Origin: Acidobacteriota bacterium
GTDB lineage: Bacteria > Acidobacteriota > Terriglobia > Terriglobales > Acidobacteriaceae
Length of the DNA stretch: 64,000 nt
Assembly: GCA_021792135.1 (NCBI GenBank)
Contig: JAJYVF010000001.1
Coordinates: forward strand, 248,001-312,000
Direction of reading: 5' to 3'
Positions 45,230 through 55,295 of the stretch are shown here, in pieces (position 1 is the stretch's first letter; the number at the start of each line of letters is the position of its first letter). A model generated the notes under the pieces. That model did not search any database. It saw nothing but the letters and a program-made list of their open reading frames with translations, and was not told the origin of the DNA. The position numbers and the translations under genes were made by a program.

Positions 45230-46660
45230 TCATGCGGCCTGCTCTCCTGCGGCGGAATTCTCGCTCTCGACACCGGCAGGATCATGCCAGCCGCCCGAAG
45301 GAACCAGCGACCCGGTTGCAGCCGATGGACCCCACGTGAATTTCTCGTACTCGTGGACCGGGGTGGGGTCTTTCAAAATGGGATCGACAATGCGCCATGC
45401 TTCCTCGACGTAATCCTCGCGGGCAAAGTGGCTGGAATCCCCCGCCATCGCGTCACCCAGCACACGTTCGTAAGCTTCCATCTCTTCGGGACAAGGCCGG
45501 CGGCTGGCCACCATTTCCACGGCCTGCCCCTCCATCGACTCGCGCTCTCCCATCACGATGGTGCCAACCGCGATCGCCATCTCGGGACTGATCCTGAACC
45601 GGAGATAATTGCGGGTCGGAGCCTTTCCCTGGAGAAAGGTCGGCGGTTTCCGGAATCTTGCCAGGACCTCCGTGCAGGTAACGGGCAGGCATTTCCCCGC
45701 CCGGATAAAGAACGGTACGCCCTTCCAGCGCCACGAGTCGACCTCCAGACGAAGCGCCGCAAACGTTTCCGTCGTCGAATTCTCCGAGACCCCTTTCTCC
45801 TGGCAATACCCCCGAAACTGTCCGCGAACCACGTCCCGCGGCTCAACGGCTCGTGCCGCCTTGAGAACCTTGACCTTTTCATCGCGGATCGACTCTGCGT
45901 CGTTGCGCACCGGGGGCTCCATCGCGAGATTGGAGACAATCTGGAAGAGGTGATTCTGGATGACGTCGCGCACCGTGCCGGTCTGGTCGTAAAAGGCTCC
46001 CCGCCCTTCGACACCGAAGTTTTCGGCCATCGTGATCTGCACGCTTTCGATATAGTTCCGGTTCCAGAACGGCTCCATGAAGGCATTCGCGAACCGAAAG
46101 ACCACGACGTTGTTCACCGGGCGCTTGCCCAGATAGTGATCGATGCGGAAGATCGCTGACTCGGGAAAAACATGGTGCAGGATCTCGTTGAGGTGCCGCG
46201 CCGATGCCTGATCGTGGCCAAAGGGTTTCTCAACGATGACACGAGCCCCTCCGGAGCAGCCCGGTCCCGCGGCACACTCCTCTTCTGCCAGCTGATTCAC
46301 CACCGTCTCAAACAGTGCCGGGGGGATCGCCAGATAGTGCGCGGGCCGCTGCGCCGTCCCCAGTTCCCCGCGAATGGCCTTAAAGGTTGCGGCGTCCTGA
46401 TAATCACCGTCGACATAACGCAGCAGGGAGCTCAGGCGTTCGAAGGCTTGCGGATCGATTCCTCCGTGTTTCTCAATGCTGTCCCTGGCCCTCGCGCGAA
46501 GATTCTCCAGGTTCCATCCCGATTTGGCCACTCCGACTACCGGCACATCCAGATGGCCGCGTTTCACCATGGCCTGCAGGGCCGGGAAGATCTTCTTATA
46601 GGCCAGGTCGCCTGTCGCGCCGAAAAATACCAGCGCGTCGGAGTGGGTATTGCTCATCAT
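45230..46660 (-). CDS. zwf: Glucose-6-phosphate 1-dehydrogenase
   Basis: Oxidises glucose-6-phosphate to 6-phosphogluconolactone, making NADPH. The nucleotide-binding start is [20 protein letters not shown]. The active-site segment [20 protein letters not shown] and the conserved [20 protein letters not shown] follow. It ends about 476 residues later, slightly short of the usual 490-510. The open frame extends to 48379 antisense to the ADOP gene; I rejected that and start at 46660 (or 46657), where AGGGGGG precedes ATGATG. Its NADPH would feed thioredoxin and other thiol reductases nearby. gnd and pgl are not adjacent. Confidence 0.94.
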   Translation of the reverse strand: MMSNTHSDALVFFGATGDLAYKKIFPALQAMVKRGHLDVPVVGVAKSGWNLENLRARARDSIEKHGGIDPQAFERLSSLLRYVDGDYQDAATFKAIRGELGTAQRPAHYLAIPPALFETVVNQLAEEECAAGPGCSGGARVIVEKPFGHDQASARHLNEILHHVFPESAIFRIDHYLGKRPVNNVVVFRFANAFMEPFWNRNYIESVQITMAENFGVEGRGAFYDQTGTVRDVIQNHLFQIVSNLAMEPPVRNDAESIRDEKVKVLKAARAVEPRDVVRGQFRGYCQEKGVSENSTTETFAALRLEVDSWRWKGVPFFIRAGKCLPVTCTEVLARFRKPPTFLQGKAPTRNYLRFRISPEMAIAVGTIVMGERESMEGQAVEMVASRRPCPEEMEAYERVLGDAMAGDSSHFAREDYVEEAWRIVDPILKDPTPVHEYEKFTWGPSAATGSLVPSGGWHDPAGVESENSAAGEQAA

Positions 46661-46924
46661 TGCCCCCCTTTGAATCGCATTTTGGCCCGGTGATCTTTTG
46701 ATTCTCGCAGGCAACCTGCCGTCTCGCGAATATTTCCGCAGTGTACCCATATCGTTCTGCTCGTAACAGCCGATGCACCCTCCTCCGGTCCCGGGCGGCG
46801 CTGCGGAGGACGGTGGTGAATCCCGACAGAGACGCTGCGGGGCGAGCAGGCATTTCCGGATGCGCGGACAATCCGCGAGGTGTACCCTGCGGCTGAGCGA
46901 AAGAGCTGGTACATTCGCGGGGAG

Positions 46925-49399
46925 ATGTCGCAGATGATGAGCCTCATGTGGGTGGAGGGCCTGGGCCGGGATTTCCGCTTTGCGCTGCGCCAGATCCTGC
47001 GCAGCCCGGGATTCGCAGCGGTTGCGATCCTTACTCTGGCGCTCGGCATCGGCGCCAATGCGGCGATCTTCAGTCTGTTGGATGCCATCATTCTGCGGCC
47101 GTTGCCCTACCCGAGCCCGAAGGAACTGGTGGGGCTGGGGCAGTGGAGGAACCAGCGGGGCGAGGGCTACGTGCAGACCGGCGTATCCGCGCCCAACATG
47201 GCGGACATCGCGAAAGAAACAAAGATTTTTCAGCAGACCGGCTGCTACCGCTGGTCCGGGTTCAATATCACGGAAGGCGCGCGGCCGGAGAGCATCGACG
47301 GGATCGAGGCTTCTGTCGGTCTGCTGCCCATGTTCGGCATTCAGCCGCTGATGGGGCGTTTCTTCACTCCGGACGAGATGCAGCCCGGCCATGATCAGGT
47401 GGCAATAATTGGTCACCAGCTGTGGCTGACGCGCTACGATGCCGACCCGGCGATTCTGGGCAAAACGATCGACCTCAATGAGAGGCGCTACACCATTGTG
47501 GGCGTGATGCCGGCTCGCTTCCGCTTCACGTGGGACCAGCAGATGGACGTGTTTGTCCCGCTGGCCCTGACGCCCGACGAGCTCAGCGAAGCCGGACGCG
47601 CTACCTCGCGCGATCTGCAGGCTCAGGCACGCCTGCAGCCCGGGGTAAGCGTGCAGCAGGCGCAGTCCGCCATGGATGCGCTGTCCGCGAATCTGGCGGC
47701 GCAGTATCCCGACGCCGACAAGGGCTGGGGCATTAAGGTTGAGCCGCTTCATGCCGCCTACCACCGGCAGATGGAAGCCCCTCTGCTGATCATGTCGGGA
47801 GCGGTCCTGTTCGTCCTGCTGATCGCCTGCGCCAACGTCGCCAATCTCCTGCTGGCGCGAGCCACGGGGCGAAGACGCGAGATCGCCGTTCGCGTGGCCA
47901 TTGGGGCGAGCCGCTGGCGGCTGGTCACGCAGCTGCTGACAGAGAGCGTGGCGCTGGCCGCGATCGGCGGGGCACTGGGTCTGGCGCTCGCATACGCGGG
48001 CGACCGTCTGCTCACGCTGGAGATAACCCGGTACCGGCGCTTCAGCGTGCCGAACGCGAGCGTGATCGGGATCGACTGGCGTGTCCTGCTCTACTGCCTG
48101 GGAGTGACGGTCGCCACGGGAATCGTCTTCGGACTGGCGCCCGCACTGACCGCATCGAAGACCGACCTGAACAACTCGCTCAAAGAGGGCGGTTTGACAT
48201 CGAGTGCGGAATCCGGGCGGCGCCGCCTGCGCAATGGACTGGTAGTCTGCGAAACCGCTTTGGCGCTGGTGCTGCTTGCCGGCGCGGGGTTGCTGGTGCG
48301 GACGTTTCTGCGGCTGATGCAGGTCGATCTGGGTATCGATCCCACCAACGCGGTAACCATGGAGATCGACCTGCCGCACTACAAGTACCCCACGGCCGTT
48401 GAGCAGACGCTGTTCTATCGCCTGTTGCTGGAGCGCGTGCAGTCGACGCCCGGCGTGACGGCGGCCGGGATCGAGCAGCCGGGATCGACCGTGTTCTTCC
48501 GGCCGGAAGGGCAGCCGCCGGCGCCGCCGGGACAGGAACCGACTGCGGACTTCAATGTGGTTTCACCGGGAGACTTCAAAGCCATGGGGATTGCTCTGCT
48601 GTCCGGGCGGGAGTTCTCTGCGAGTGATGCCGCCGGTTCAGCTCCCGTAGCTCTGATCAGCGAGATCGTGGCGCGCCGCTACTGGCCGCACACGAATCCT
48701 TTGGGCCGTCACCTGACCCTTCTGGCGCGGGTCTACTCGGGGCAGAGTGCCGGAACCGCGCAGTCACTCGAGGTTGTGGGCGTGGTCAAGGACCGTCGCG
48801 GCTACGATCTGTGGGAGCCGCGCGCGGATATCTATGCGCCCTTCGCGCAGCACCCTGTTTCGTGGGCTTATCTGGATGTCCGCACGTCCGTGCCGCCGAT
48901 GACCGTGATTCCCTCGATTCGCGATGCGCTGCGCGCGGTGGACAGGGAGCAGCCCCTCAATGGCGTGAGGCTGCTCAGCGAGATGGTGGCGCAAACCTAT
49001 GGGACGCTCCGCTTTCCTATGATGCTGGTGTGGATCTTCGCCGCGCTGGCGCTGGTGTTGTCGGCGGTCGGCATTTTCGGCGTAATGTCGTATACCGTGA
49101 GCCGGCGCACGCAGGAGCTTGCCATCCGCATGGCTCTGGGCGCGGACCGGCCGGTGGTCCTGCGCCTCGTGCTGCGCGAAGGCCTGGCGGTTACCCTGAC
49201 CGGCGTGGGCATCGGGCTGGTGGCCTCGCTGGGCCTGAGCCGCGTGATGGCGGGCTACGTCTACGGCATTCGCGCGACCGATCCGCTTACCTACGCCGGA
49301 GCAACAACGCTGCTGATTCTTGTGGCCCTGGCTGCCTGCTACATTCCGGCGCGGGCTGCCATGCGGCTGGAACCGGTGAAGGCTCTGCGCATCCAGTGA
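46925..49399 (+). CDS. ABC transporter permease of the acidobacterial orphan type (ADOP, MacB/FtsX-like)
   Basis: Inner-membrane protein of about 824 residues with no ATPase gene beside it. The start [20 protein letters not shown] is the ADOP signature. A MacB-type periplasmic domain follows, then three membrane helices of the first FtsX domain ([20 protein letters not shown], then [19 protein letters not shown]). A second periplasmic and FtsX half duplicates it, ending [23 protein letters not shown] 46925 directly follows GGGGAG; ATG 46934 has better spacing and is equally likely. Substrate and role are unknown. Confidence 0.9.
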   Translation: MSQMMSLMWVEGLGRDFRFALRQILRSPGFAAVAILTLALGIGANAAIFSLLDAIILRPLPYPSPKELVGLGQWRNQRGEGYVQTGVSAPNMADIAKETKIFQQTGCYRWSGFNITEGARPESIDGIEASVGLLPMFGIQPLMGRFFTPDEMQPGHDQVAIIGHQLWLTRYDADPAILGKTIDLNERRYTIVGVMPARFRFTWDQQMDVFVPLALTPDELSEAGRATSRDLQAQARLQPGVSVQQAQSAMDALSANLAAQYPDADKGWGIKVEPLHAAYHRQMEAPLLIMSGAVLFVLLIACANVANLLLARATGRRREIAVRVAIGASRWRLVTQLLTESVALAAIGGALGLALAYAGDRLLTLEITRYRRFSVPNASVIGIDWRVLLYCLGVTVATGIVFGLAPALTASKTDLNNSLKEGGLTSSAESGRRRLRNGLVVCETALALVLLAGAGLLVRTFLRLMQVDLGIDPTNAVTMEIDLPHYKYPTAVEQTLFYRLLLERVQSTPGVTAAGIEQPGSTVFFRPEGQPPAPPGQEPTADFNVVSPGDFKAMGIALLSGREFSASDAAGSAPVALISEIVARRYWPHTNPLGRHLTLLARVYSGQSAGTAQSLEVVGVVKDRRGYDLWEPRADIYAPFAQHPVSWAYLDVRTSVPPMTVIPSIRDALRAVDREQPLNGVRLLSEMVAQTYGTLRFPMMLVWIFAALALVLSAVGIFGVMSYTVSRRTQELAIRMALGADRPVVLRLVLREGLAVTLTGVGIGLVASLGLSRVMAGYVYGIRATDPLTYAGATTLLILVALAACYIPARAAMRLEPVKALRIQ

Positions 49400-49739
49400 C
49401 CATCGGCATGCGGCTGCCTCAGCCTCCGTGCTGAAACAGCCCGCGCCACGCGGATCGAGGGCGAGCCACCGCGGGCTGCGGTTCCGGTTCGACGGCGACT
49501 TTTTTAGTATCATCAGGCGTCCGGATTTCTTGCGGGCGGCTGCGTGTTCGCATCACCGTGGTTTGGGAAGCGTCACGGATCGGCCCTCTGAGCGAAATGT
49601 CCGGTCGGCCGCTGAACCTTGTGACGATGCAAACTGGAATCCCGCCCCCGAGACGACCCTCGACTCAAGTTCGCTCCGGCGATTTTCCGGATGCATTCCC
49701 ACTCAGCCACCGGAATAACGAAGAAAGGATGACGCAGAG
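49400..49739. other. 340-bp intergenic stretch
   Basis: No gene, tRNA or clear promoter recognised. A TTTTTTT run (near 49499-49505) lies downstream of a short GC stem (ACCGC-GGGCT-GCGGT) but too far from it to be a textbook terminator. Confidence 0.4.
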
Positions 49740-51299
49740 TTGATCACCCGCAGACAAGCTCTGGCAGGCCTGGGCAGCGCCGCTTTGGGGTCCGCGCTGA
49801 GTCCCGGTCTCTTTTCGGCTGAGACCCCGCAGAGTGCGGCCCCACTGCGCAGGGGCAGCCCCTCGGGCGCCCAAAAGCCAAACATCCTCTGGATCACGAC
49901 GGAAGGCGTGCCCCTGAAGGCGCTCAGCTGCTACGGAAGCCATCTCATCAAAACTCCGAACATCGACCGCATTGCCAATGAAGGGATGCGGTTCGAGAGC
50001 AGCTTTACCACCAATGCCCTGTGCGCGCCCAGCCGGGCGACTCTGCTGACCGGCAAGTACGACCACCTGAACGGAATGCTCACCAATCCGGGGGAGACCA
50101 CCGGAGGGGTGACCCACTCGACCTTTGACCCGGCGCAGCAGACACTCCCGAAGCTTCTGCGCCGGCATGGCTACCAGACCGGAATGGTTGGGAAATGGCA
50201 CCTGCCGGCCAATCCCGGAGAAGCAGGTTTCGATTACTTCGTCTTCAAACGGGGCGCGGGCGGCCCTTACTACGCCCCCGGAGGTTATCTCCGGAACACA
50301 GAACTGGGCAGCACAACCACCGTGGAGAAGAGCTACCCCGGATACATCACCGACAATGTTACGGATTTCGCGATCGAGGGAATCAGGGAGTTCCGGCAGC
50401 CATTCTTCATGATGGTGCAGTTCTTCAATGACCATCGTCCCTTCGATCCGCCGCACAAATACGAACATATCTACGACGATGTCAGGATCCCCGAGCCGGG
50501 CACGTTTTACGATGACTACTCCATGCGCGCCGCGCCCGCCCGCGAAGCGCGGATGCGCATCGCGGATATGCCGGACTTCCATCCCCCGGACGATTTGACG
50601 GAGCGTCAGCGCAAACAGTGGAACTACCAGAAGTTCATGGCCCACTTCCTCGGAACTCTTCGGGCGCAGGACGACAATGTGGGGCGCCTGCTCGATCACC
50701 TCGACAAGAGCGGCCTTGCAGAGAACACCATCGTGATTTTTACGGGCGATCATGGGTTCTTCCTCGGAGACCACGGCTGGTTCGACAAGCGATTCATGTA
50801 CGAACAGGCACTGCGTGTGCCATGGATGATCCGATACCCCGGTGTGGTGAATGCCGGATCGGTCAGCAAAGACTGGGTCGTGAATATCGATAATGCTCCG
50901 ACGGTGCTCGATCTGGTCGGAATACCAGTGCCTGAGGAGATGCAGGGGCGAAGCCTGGTCCCCATCTTCCGCGGCAATACGCCATCGGACTGGCGCACAA
51001 CGATGTACTACCACTACTACGAATTTGCTCCGCCGCACTGGGTTCTTCCCCACTACGGCATTCGCACAGAGCGATACAAGCTGATTTACTACTACACCGT
51101 CAACGAATGGGAGTTATTCGACCTCGCGAAAGATCCGGATGAGATGGAGAGCCTCTTCGAGTGGGCAGGATATAAGGTGCACCCGGATTACGAATCCATT
51201 GTTCCGGACCTGGTCAACCAACTCGAAGCATTGCGGGAGAAATACAAAGACGATACCGGTCTTCCCGTCAGAATGTGGCCAACGAGCAGCTATGACTAG
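49740..51299 (+). CDS. Tat-exported sulfatase (S1 family), with altered metal-binding Asp pair
   Basis: Predicted to remove sulfate from glycans outside the cytosol. The 519 residues start MITRRQALAGLGSAALGSAL, a twin-arginine-like signal. The formylglycine site is Cys95 in CAPSRATLLTGKY, followed by TGMVGKWHLP and FTGDHGFFLGDHGW (Asp/His ligands). Similarity by eye is to N-acetylglucosamine-6-sulfatase/arylsulfatase-like S1 enzymes. The first metal motif, normally DD after the N-terminal strand, reads Glu55-Gly56 (WITTEGVP), unusual for an active sulfatase. The start is TTG 49740. No sulfatase-maturing enzyme gene is in the window. Confidence 0.88.
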   Translation: MITRRQALAGLGSAALGSALSPGLFSAETPQSAAPLRRGSPSGAQKPNILWITTEGVPLKALSCYGSHLIKTPNIDRIANEGMRFESSFTTNALCAPSRATLLTGKYDHLNGMLTNPGETTGGVTHSTFDPAQQTLPKLLRRHGYQTGMVGKWHLPANPGEAGFDYFVFKRGAGGPYYAPGGYLRNTELGSTTTVEKSYPGYITDNVTDFAIEGIREFRQPFFMMVQFFNDHRPFDPPHKYEHIYDDVRIPEPGTFYDDYSMRAAPAREARMRIADMPDFHPPDDLTERQRKQWNYQKFMAHFLGTLRAQDDNVGRLLDHLDKSGLAENTIVIFTGDHGFFLGDHGWFDKRFMYEQALRVPWMIRYPGVVNAGSVSKDWVVNIDNAPTVLDLVGIPVPEEMQGRSLVPIFRGNTPSDWRTTMYYHYYEFAPPHWVLPHYGIRTERYKLIYYYTVNEWELFDLAKDPDEMESLFEWAGYKVHPDYESIVPDLVNQLEALREKYKDDTGLPVRMWPTSSYD

Positions 51300-51373
51300 G
51301 AGCAGACGAGACACGATGCGCCCTGCCCACCGGCGGTCGCGCGGCTCGGCCTCGCAGCCGGTACTTCGAACAG

Positions 51374-52477
51374 TCACCTTCTCCGTTCCAGATAAGCCGC
51401 GCTGATGATGGCATCGAGCGCGGAACTCTGGCTGCCGGCGTCAGGCGCATCAAACGGGCCCGACCAGACCTGGCCGAACTGGTTGCCGGGACCGCGAGAC
51501 TTGTCCCAGGCAGCATTCGCGTTCGTGATGATAAACGATCTGTACGCCGCCTCCGGCTGGACCTGATCGAGAGCGGTCAGGTTACGGACGAAGATCCCCT
51601 TGAACTGCACACCGTCGGCTCCGCACCCGGGCTCGCAGGGATCATGCAGAACGCCGGCTTTGTCGACCAGCCTTGTGATCGCCGCTGTGGCAATCTCCTG
51701 GGCAATGCGCAGCAGTGAGGGATCGGAATCGAACTTCGAGAATTCCGCGAGACCGCCCAGCACAACCCCCTGATTGTAGCTCCAGGTGGTTTGGCCGTTA
51801 TTCCTGCACCTCTCGCCGGCCGTTTGCCCCTGACCAGCGGTGAGTCCGTCATTGATCAGGTTCTGATCGTTCATCATGCCCGAATGCAGAAACCAGTTCC
51901 ATTCCCTGCTGGCCCAGCCGCCATATTCGGCGCTGCTGGACGAATCGCGATTGGCCAGGTGGGCAGCGACCGAGAAAAACAGTTCATTGGCGATGGCATT
52001 CTTGTATCTGCGATCCTTGTTCCACCAGATCCCTCCGCCGCACGTATCGTCCCATCCCCCCGCCATGTCCGCAAAGATCGACTTCGCCATGGCGAGGTAT
52101 GCCCTGTTCCCCGTCAGGTCGTAGGCATCGATCCAGGCCAGAGCCCACCAGCCTTCGTCATCGTAGTAGCGGTTCAGGAATCCGAAACCCTTGTTCTGCG
52201 CGGCGACAAAGGTATTCGCGATCTGAAGGTTGTACGGGTCCGACTTTGTGAGGCGGGCGTAGTCGATCACGACGGTGAGAGCATTGGCGGAATTCCACCA
52301 CCCTGTGGTGCGATAAAGCCCGGTCGCGGGATCGTACCAGCGTTGCAGGGCCTGAATGCCGTCGGCCGCACGCTGCAACTGAGTTCCGGCGGCGGCCGCA
52401 CTCCTGCAGATCGTCGCCCCGAAGAGCAGCAGAACCGCAGCCGGAATAACTTTGAATCTGCGCATGTACTTCGCCAT
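51374..52477 (-). CDS. GH76 family glycosidase (alpha-1,6-mannanase-like), secreted
   Basis: Predicted endo-acting enzyme on alpha-1,6-linked mannan. The signal peptide is RRFKVIPAAVLLLFGATICR. The (alpha/alpha)6 domain has the Asp-Asp catalytic pair in RYYDDEGWWALAWIDAY, then GGGIWWNKDRRYKNAIANEL and TWSYNQGVVLGGLAEF. These are hallmarks of GH76, known from fungal cell-wall mannan degradation in gut Bacteroides. About 367 residues. The open frame extends 88 codons upstream to 52741 across the divergent gene; I start at 52477 (52465 is possible). It is divergent from a secreted protein of unknown type. Confidence 0.9.
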   Translation of the reverse strand: MAKYMRRFKVIPAAVLLLFGATICRSAAAAGTQLQRAADGIQALQRWYDPATGLYRTTGWWNSANALTVVIDYARLTKSDPYNLQIANTFVAAQNKGFGFLNRYYDDEGWWALAWIDAYDLTGNRAYLAMAKSIFADMAGGWDDTCGGGIWWNKDRRYKNAIANELFFSVAAHLANRDSSSSAEYGGWASREWNWFLHSGMMNDQNLINDGLTAGQGQTAGERCRNNGQTTWSYNQGVVLGGLAEFSKFDSDPSLLRIAQEIATAAITRLVDKAGVLHDPCEPGCGADGVQFKGIFVRNLTALDQVQPEAAYRSFIITNANAAWDKSRGPGNQFGQVWSGPFDAPDAGSQSSALDAIISAAYLERRR

Positions 52478-52604
52478 CGGATCGATCCGTATCTCATCTC
52501 CGGCTGATGCTGAGGACATATTAGCTGACATAGACAACACTTGTCCTGGACGGTGTCGCATCGGCCGCTCAACCTTCAGTCTTATGCCCGCTATAATGGC
52601 CCGG

Positions 52605-53639
52605 ATGGAGAACCCAGCGATAAACCGGAGCACCTGGCTGCTTGCAGCGATCCTCGCGGTGATCTCATGTGCAGGCGCCGCATCCGCACAGGTATCTTCA
52701 CCGTGTAATTCGATTCCCCACCTCGACCATCCCCACGTCATCCTGTCCCGCGGCGCGCTGCGCGTGGTGGTGTTTCTTCCCGATGCAGAGAATGGCTACT
52801 ATCGCGCCGAACGATTTGACTGGTCGGCCGTGATCGGATGCGCCTCTTATCGGGGACACACGTACTGGGGCCAGTGGTTTCGGCATTACGACCCTCTGGT
52901 GAATGATTCCATTACCGGTCCGGTGGAGGAGTTCCGCCCTGCTGACGGAGCACAGGGCTATGACGAGGTGCAGGCAGGAGGGCTGTTCGTCAAAATCGGG
53001 GTAGGAGTACTCCGTAAGGTCGCCGACGTTCCCTATAAGTTTGGAAACAGCTATCCCATTGTCGATGGCGGCCAGTGGAAGGTGCGCGCCGGCAGAGACT
53101 CGGTGGTCTTTCAGCAGAGGCTGGTGCTGGCCGGTAGTACCAGTTATCTCTACACCAAGCGACTCGTTCTCGGTCGAAAGGGAGACAGTCTGAAGCTGGA
53201 GCACACCCTGAAGAATCTCGGCGCCCGTCCGCTGGTAACCGACGTCTACGATCACGATTTCTACATGCTCGATGGCCGCCCGACGGGGCCTGGCTTCGTG
53301 GTCCACTTCCCCTTTGCGCCAAAGCCGGCAACTCCCCTGGAACCTGATGCCGCGGTCCAGGGCAACGACATCGTGTATCTGCGAGAGCTTGGCCCGGGCG
53401 CAACGGTAGCATCCTATCTGACCGGTTATGACAATCGGGCTTCGGGATATTCGCTTAGCCTGCGGAACACGCAGCTTCACGTCGGAATTGAACAGAAGGC
53501 CAACGTTCCATTATCGCGTTTGTATCTGTGGTCGATCCGGACCACCATCTGCCCCGAGGCCTACGTCCACCTGGACATCCCCCCGGGCAGGAGCGGGCGA
53601 TGGACGATTGAGTATCGATTCCTGGCGCCTGACCGCTGA
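52605..53639 (+). CDS. Secreted hypothetical protein, beta-rich
   Basis: A 344-residue exported protein (signal peptide STWLLAAILAVISCAGAASA) rich in beta strands. Segments such as HVILSRGALRVVVFLPDAEN and YRAERFDWSAVIG, then VTDVYDHDFYMLDGRPTGPG resemble galactose-mutarotase-like folds, but I could not confirm a family. The longer ORF from 52452 overlaps GH76 and lacks a signal at its start. A TATAAT at 52592-52597 lies only 8 bp before the ATG, which could mean a leaderless transcript. The setting among GH76 and GH27 genes suggests a glycan-related role. Confidence 0.78.
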   Translation: MENPAINRSTWLLAAILAVISCAGAASAQVSSPCNSIPHLDHPHVILSRGALRVVVFLPDAENGYYRAERFDWSAVIGCASYRGHTYWGQWFRHYDPLVNDSITGPVEEFRPADGAQGYDEVQAGGLFVKIGVGVLRKVADVPYKFGNSYPIVDGGQWKVRAGRDSVVFQQRLVLAGSTSYLYTKRLVLGRKGDSLKLEHTLKNLGARPLVTDVYDHDFYMLDGRPTGPGFVVHFPFAPKPATPLEPDAAVQGNDIVYLRELGPGATVASYLTGYDNRASGYSLSLRNTQLHVGIEQKANVPLSRLYLWSIRTTICPEAYVHLDIPPGRSGRWTIEYRFLAPDR

Positions 53640-53693
53640 TCGGCGCGGGACTTCACCCCGTGCCGCCGGATCACAGGAGATCGAGATGCGGCC

Positions 53694-54839
53694 TCAGCGA
53701 ATCCTGACGAACACACCGCTGTGTTCGGGCACGTCGACCGTGTAGCGGCCGTGGAACCGCCCGAGATCCCTGCGCAGCCACAGATCGCGCACGCTGGCTT
53801 CTTCCGGAAGCCCGATGTCCCGGAAATTCACTGAAATCGTCACCACGCCCTGTTCGCGATTGAACAGACCTACGGCCCTGCTGCCGTCTGCGAGCGGCTT
53901 CATCATGACGGCGATCGGGCCCTGCTGATAAACGATGCGACCCTCAGTGCCTGCCGGATCCTGATCCACGGCAATCACCTCGGGATTGGTCAGGATGGTG
54001 CGGGTCTCAGGCGTCATCGTTCTCAGATCGTTGCCCGCCAGCAGCGGGGCCGCCAGCAGGCACCACACGCTCATGTGCATCCGGTATTCGTTGTCCTTCA
54101 TCCCCCCATTGCCGACTTCCAGCATGTCCGGATCGTTCCAGTGACCCGGTCCGGCGAATGTCTCCAGCCCCTGCTGCGCGAAGCCGATCGCCAGCATGCG
54201 CGCATAACTGTCTCGGATGTCTCCGGTGGTGCGCCACAGATTGGCGCCCTCTGCGGCAGCGTAGTCCCAGACCGCTCCGCGCCCGTGAAAGCTGTACACC
54301 ATCGGCCTGCCCGCGTGCGCCAGGGCAACCGCCATCTTGTGCAGGACCTCGGGGTACTGGCTGCGCTCATAGACCGACCCCGCACTGCACCAGTCGTACT
54401 TCAGATAGTCCACGCCCCAGGAGGCAAACAACTTTGCGTCCTGTTCCTCGTGGCCATAGCTGCCCGCAAAGCCGCCGCACGTCCTGGGCCCCGGAGACGA
54501 ATAGATGCCGAGCTTCAGACCCTTACTGTGGACATAGGCTGCCAGGGCTTTCATGTCGGGGAATTTGTTGTTCGGCGTCAGGTTCCCCTCGGAGTCCCTC
54601 TGGCCCTCCCAGCCATCGTCGATATTCACGTACTCGTAACCCGCAGCTTTCATCCCGCTGGACACCATCGCGTCCGCCTCCGCGCGGATGATGCTGTCAT
54701 CGATCTTCGTCCCGAACCTGTTCCAGCTGTTCCAGCCCATCGGCGGGGTTCTTGCAACGGTCGGGGAGCTCTGGGCTCCGCTGTGTACCAAAGCTCCTCC
54801 CAGGAGTGCAACCCACAAAAGACCGGCAGCATGCTTCAT
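53694..54839 (-). CDS. GH27 alpha-galactosidase, secreted
   Basis: Retaining exo-glycosidase predicted to remove terminal alpha-galactose. The 381 residues have a signal peptide (MKHAAGLLWVALLGGALVHS) and the GH27 start PPMGWNSWNRF. The nucleophile is Asp149 in YLKYDWC and the acid/base Asp207 in LWRTTGDIRD; GPGHWNDPDMLEVGN follows, then a short C-terminal beta domain. The start 54839 was chosen for the signal peptide; the ORF opens upstream at 54977. A perfect 15-bp palindrome lies about 54 bp upstream of the start and may be an operator. The second GH27 gene nearby is divergent and longer. Confidence 0.93.
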   Translation of the reverse strand: MKHAAGLLWVALLGGALVHSGAQSSPTVARTPPMGWNSWNRFGTKIDDSIIRAEADAMVSSGMKAAGYEYVNIDDGWEGQRDSEGNLTPNNKFPDMKALAAYVHSKGLKLGIYSSPGPRTCGGFAGSYGHEEQDAKLFASWGVDYLKYDWCSAGSVYERSQYPEVLHKMAVALAHAGRPMVYSFHGRGAVWDYAAAEGANLWRTTGDIRDSYARMLAIGFAQQGLETFAGPGHWNDPDMLEVGNGGMKDNEYRMHMSVWCLLAAPLLAGNDLRTMTPETRTILTNPEVIAVDQDPAGTEGRIVYQQGPIAVMMKPLADGSRAVGLFNREQGVVTISVNFRDIGLPEEASVRDLWLRRDLGRFHGRYTVDVPEHSGVFVRIR

Positions 54840-55295
54840 CGGCTTAGTCCCTCTTGTAATGGCAGCTGATCTGCGAATTACGACAATAAATGAATGGGAC
54901 TCCCATTGGAAGCGAACTGACATCGTCAGGAACCGGTGACAGTCGAATGAGCAATGGATACGCCCCGGCAACACCATGCAGGCGACTCTGGTCTCTTATG
55001 GCAATCTGAACGATCTGCTCAGTGGCGGAGAAGCACGGAAATCGTTTGCCCGTTTGCGGGGTCCGGCCCGGTGAAGGACATGATCGAATCTCTGGGCGTC
55101 GTCCTCTTTCACTGTGCCCCGCCAGGCGAGCCCCGCGCCGCAGCTTTCCAAACCAAATCGTTCCCTCGTCCGTCTGGTGCGGACGCCCCGGGCTCGGTGT
55201 ACTGAAGTAATAGTTCCGAATAGCCATTGCTTCTGCCCCGGTAACTCAAGCTAATCTGGCGGAACAAAAGGATAATCACTCAGGAAAGGAAGACC
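54840..55295. other. 456-bp divergent intergenic region
   Basis: No gene of its own. Besides the palindrome at 54893-54907 it includes a GGATAAT-like -10 near 55270 before the zinc-ribbon gene. The small open frames in it look like chance. Confidence 0.45.
54893..54907. promoter_or_regulatory. Perfect palindrome upstream of GH27 gene (candidate operator)
   Basis: AATGGGA-C-TCCCATT, 7-bp arms around a single C, 54-68 bp upstream of the alpha-galactosidase start. No regulator gene is adjacent. I saw no second copy in the window. Confidence 0.45.

Noticed and set aside
46661-48379. Upstream extension of the zwf frame (1,049 residues in total)
   Set aside because: The extra N-terminal 570 residues are antisense to the ADOP permease. 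The G6PD fold and a good ribosome site begin at 46660.
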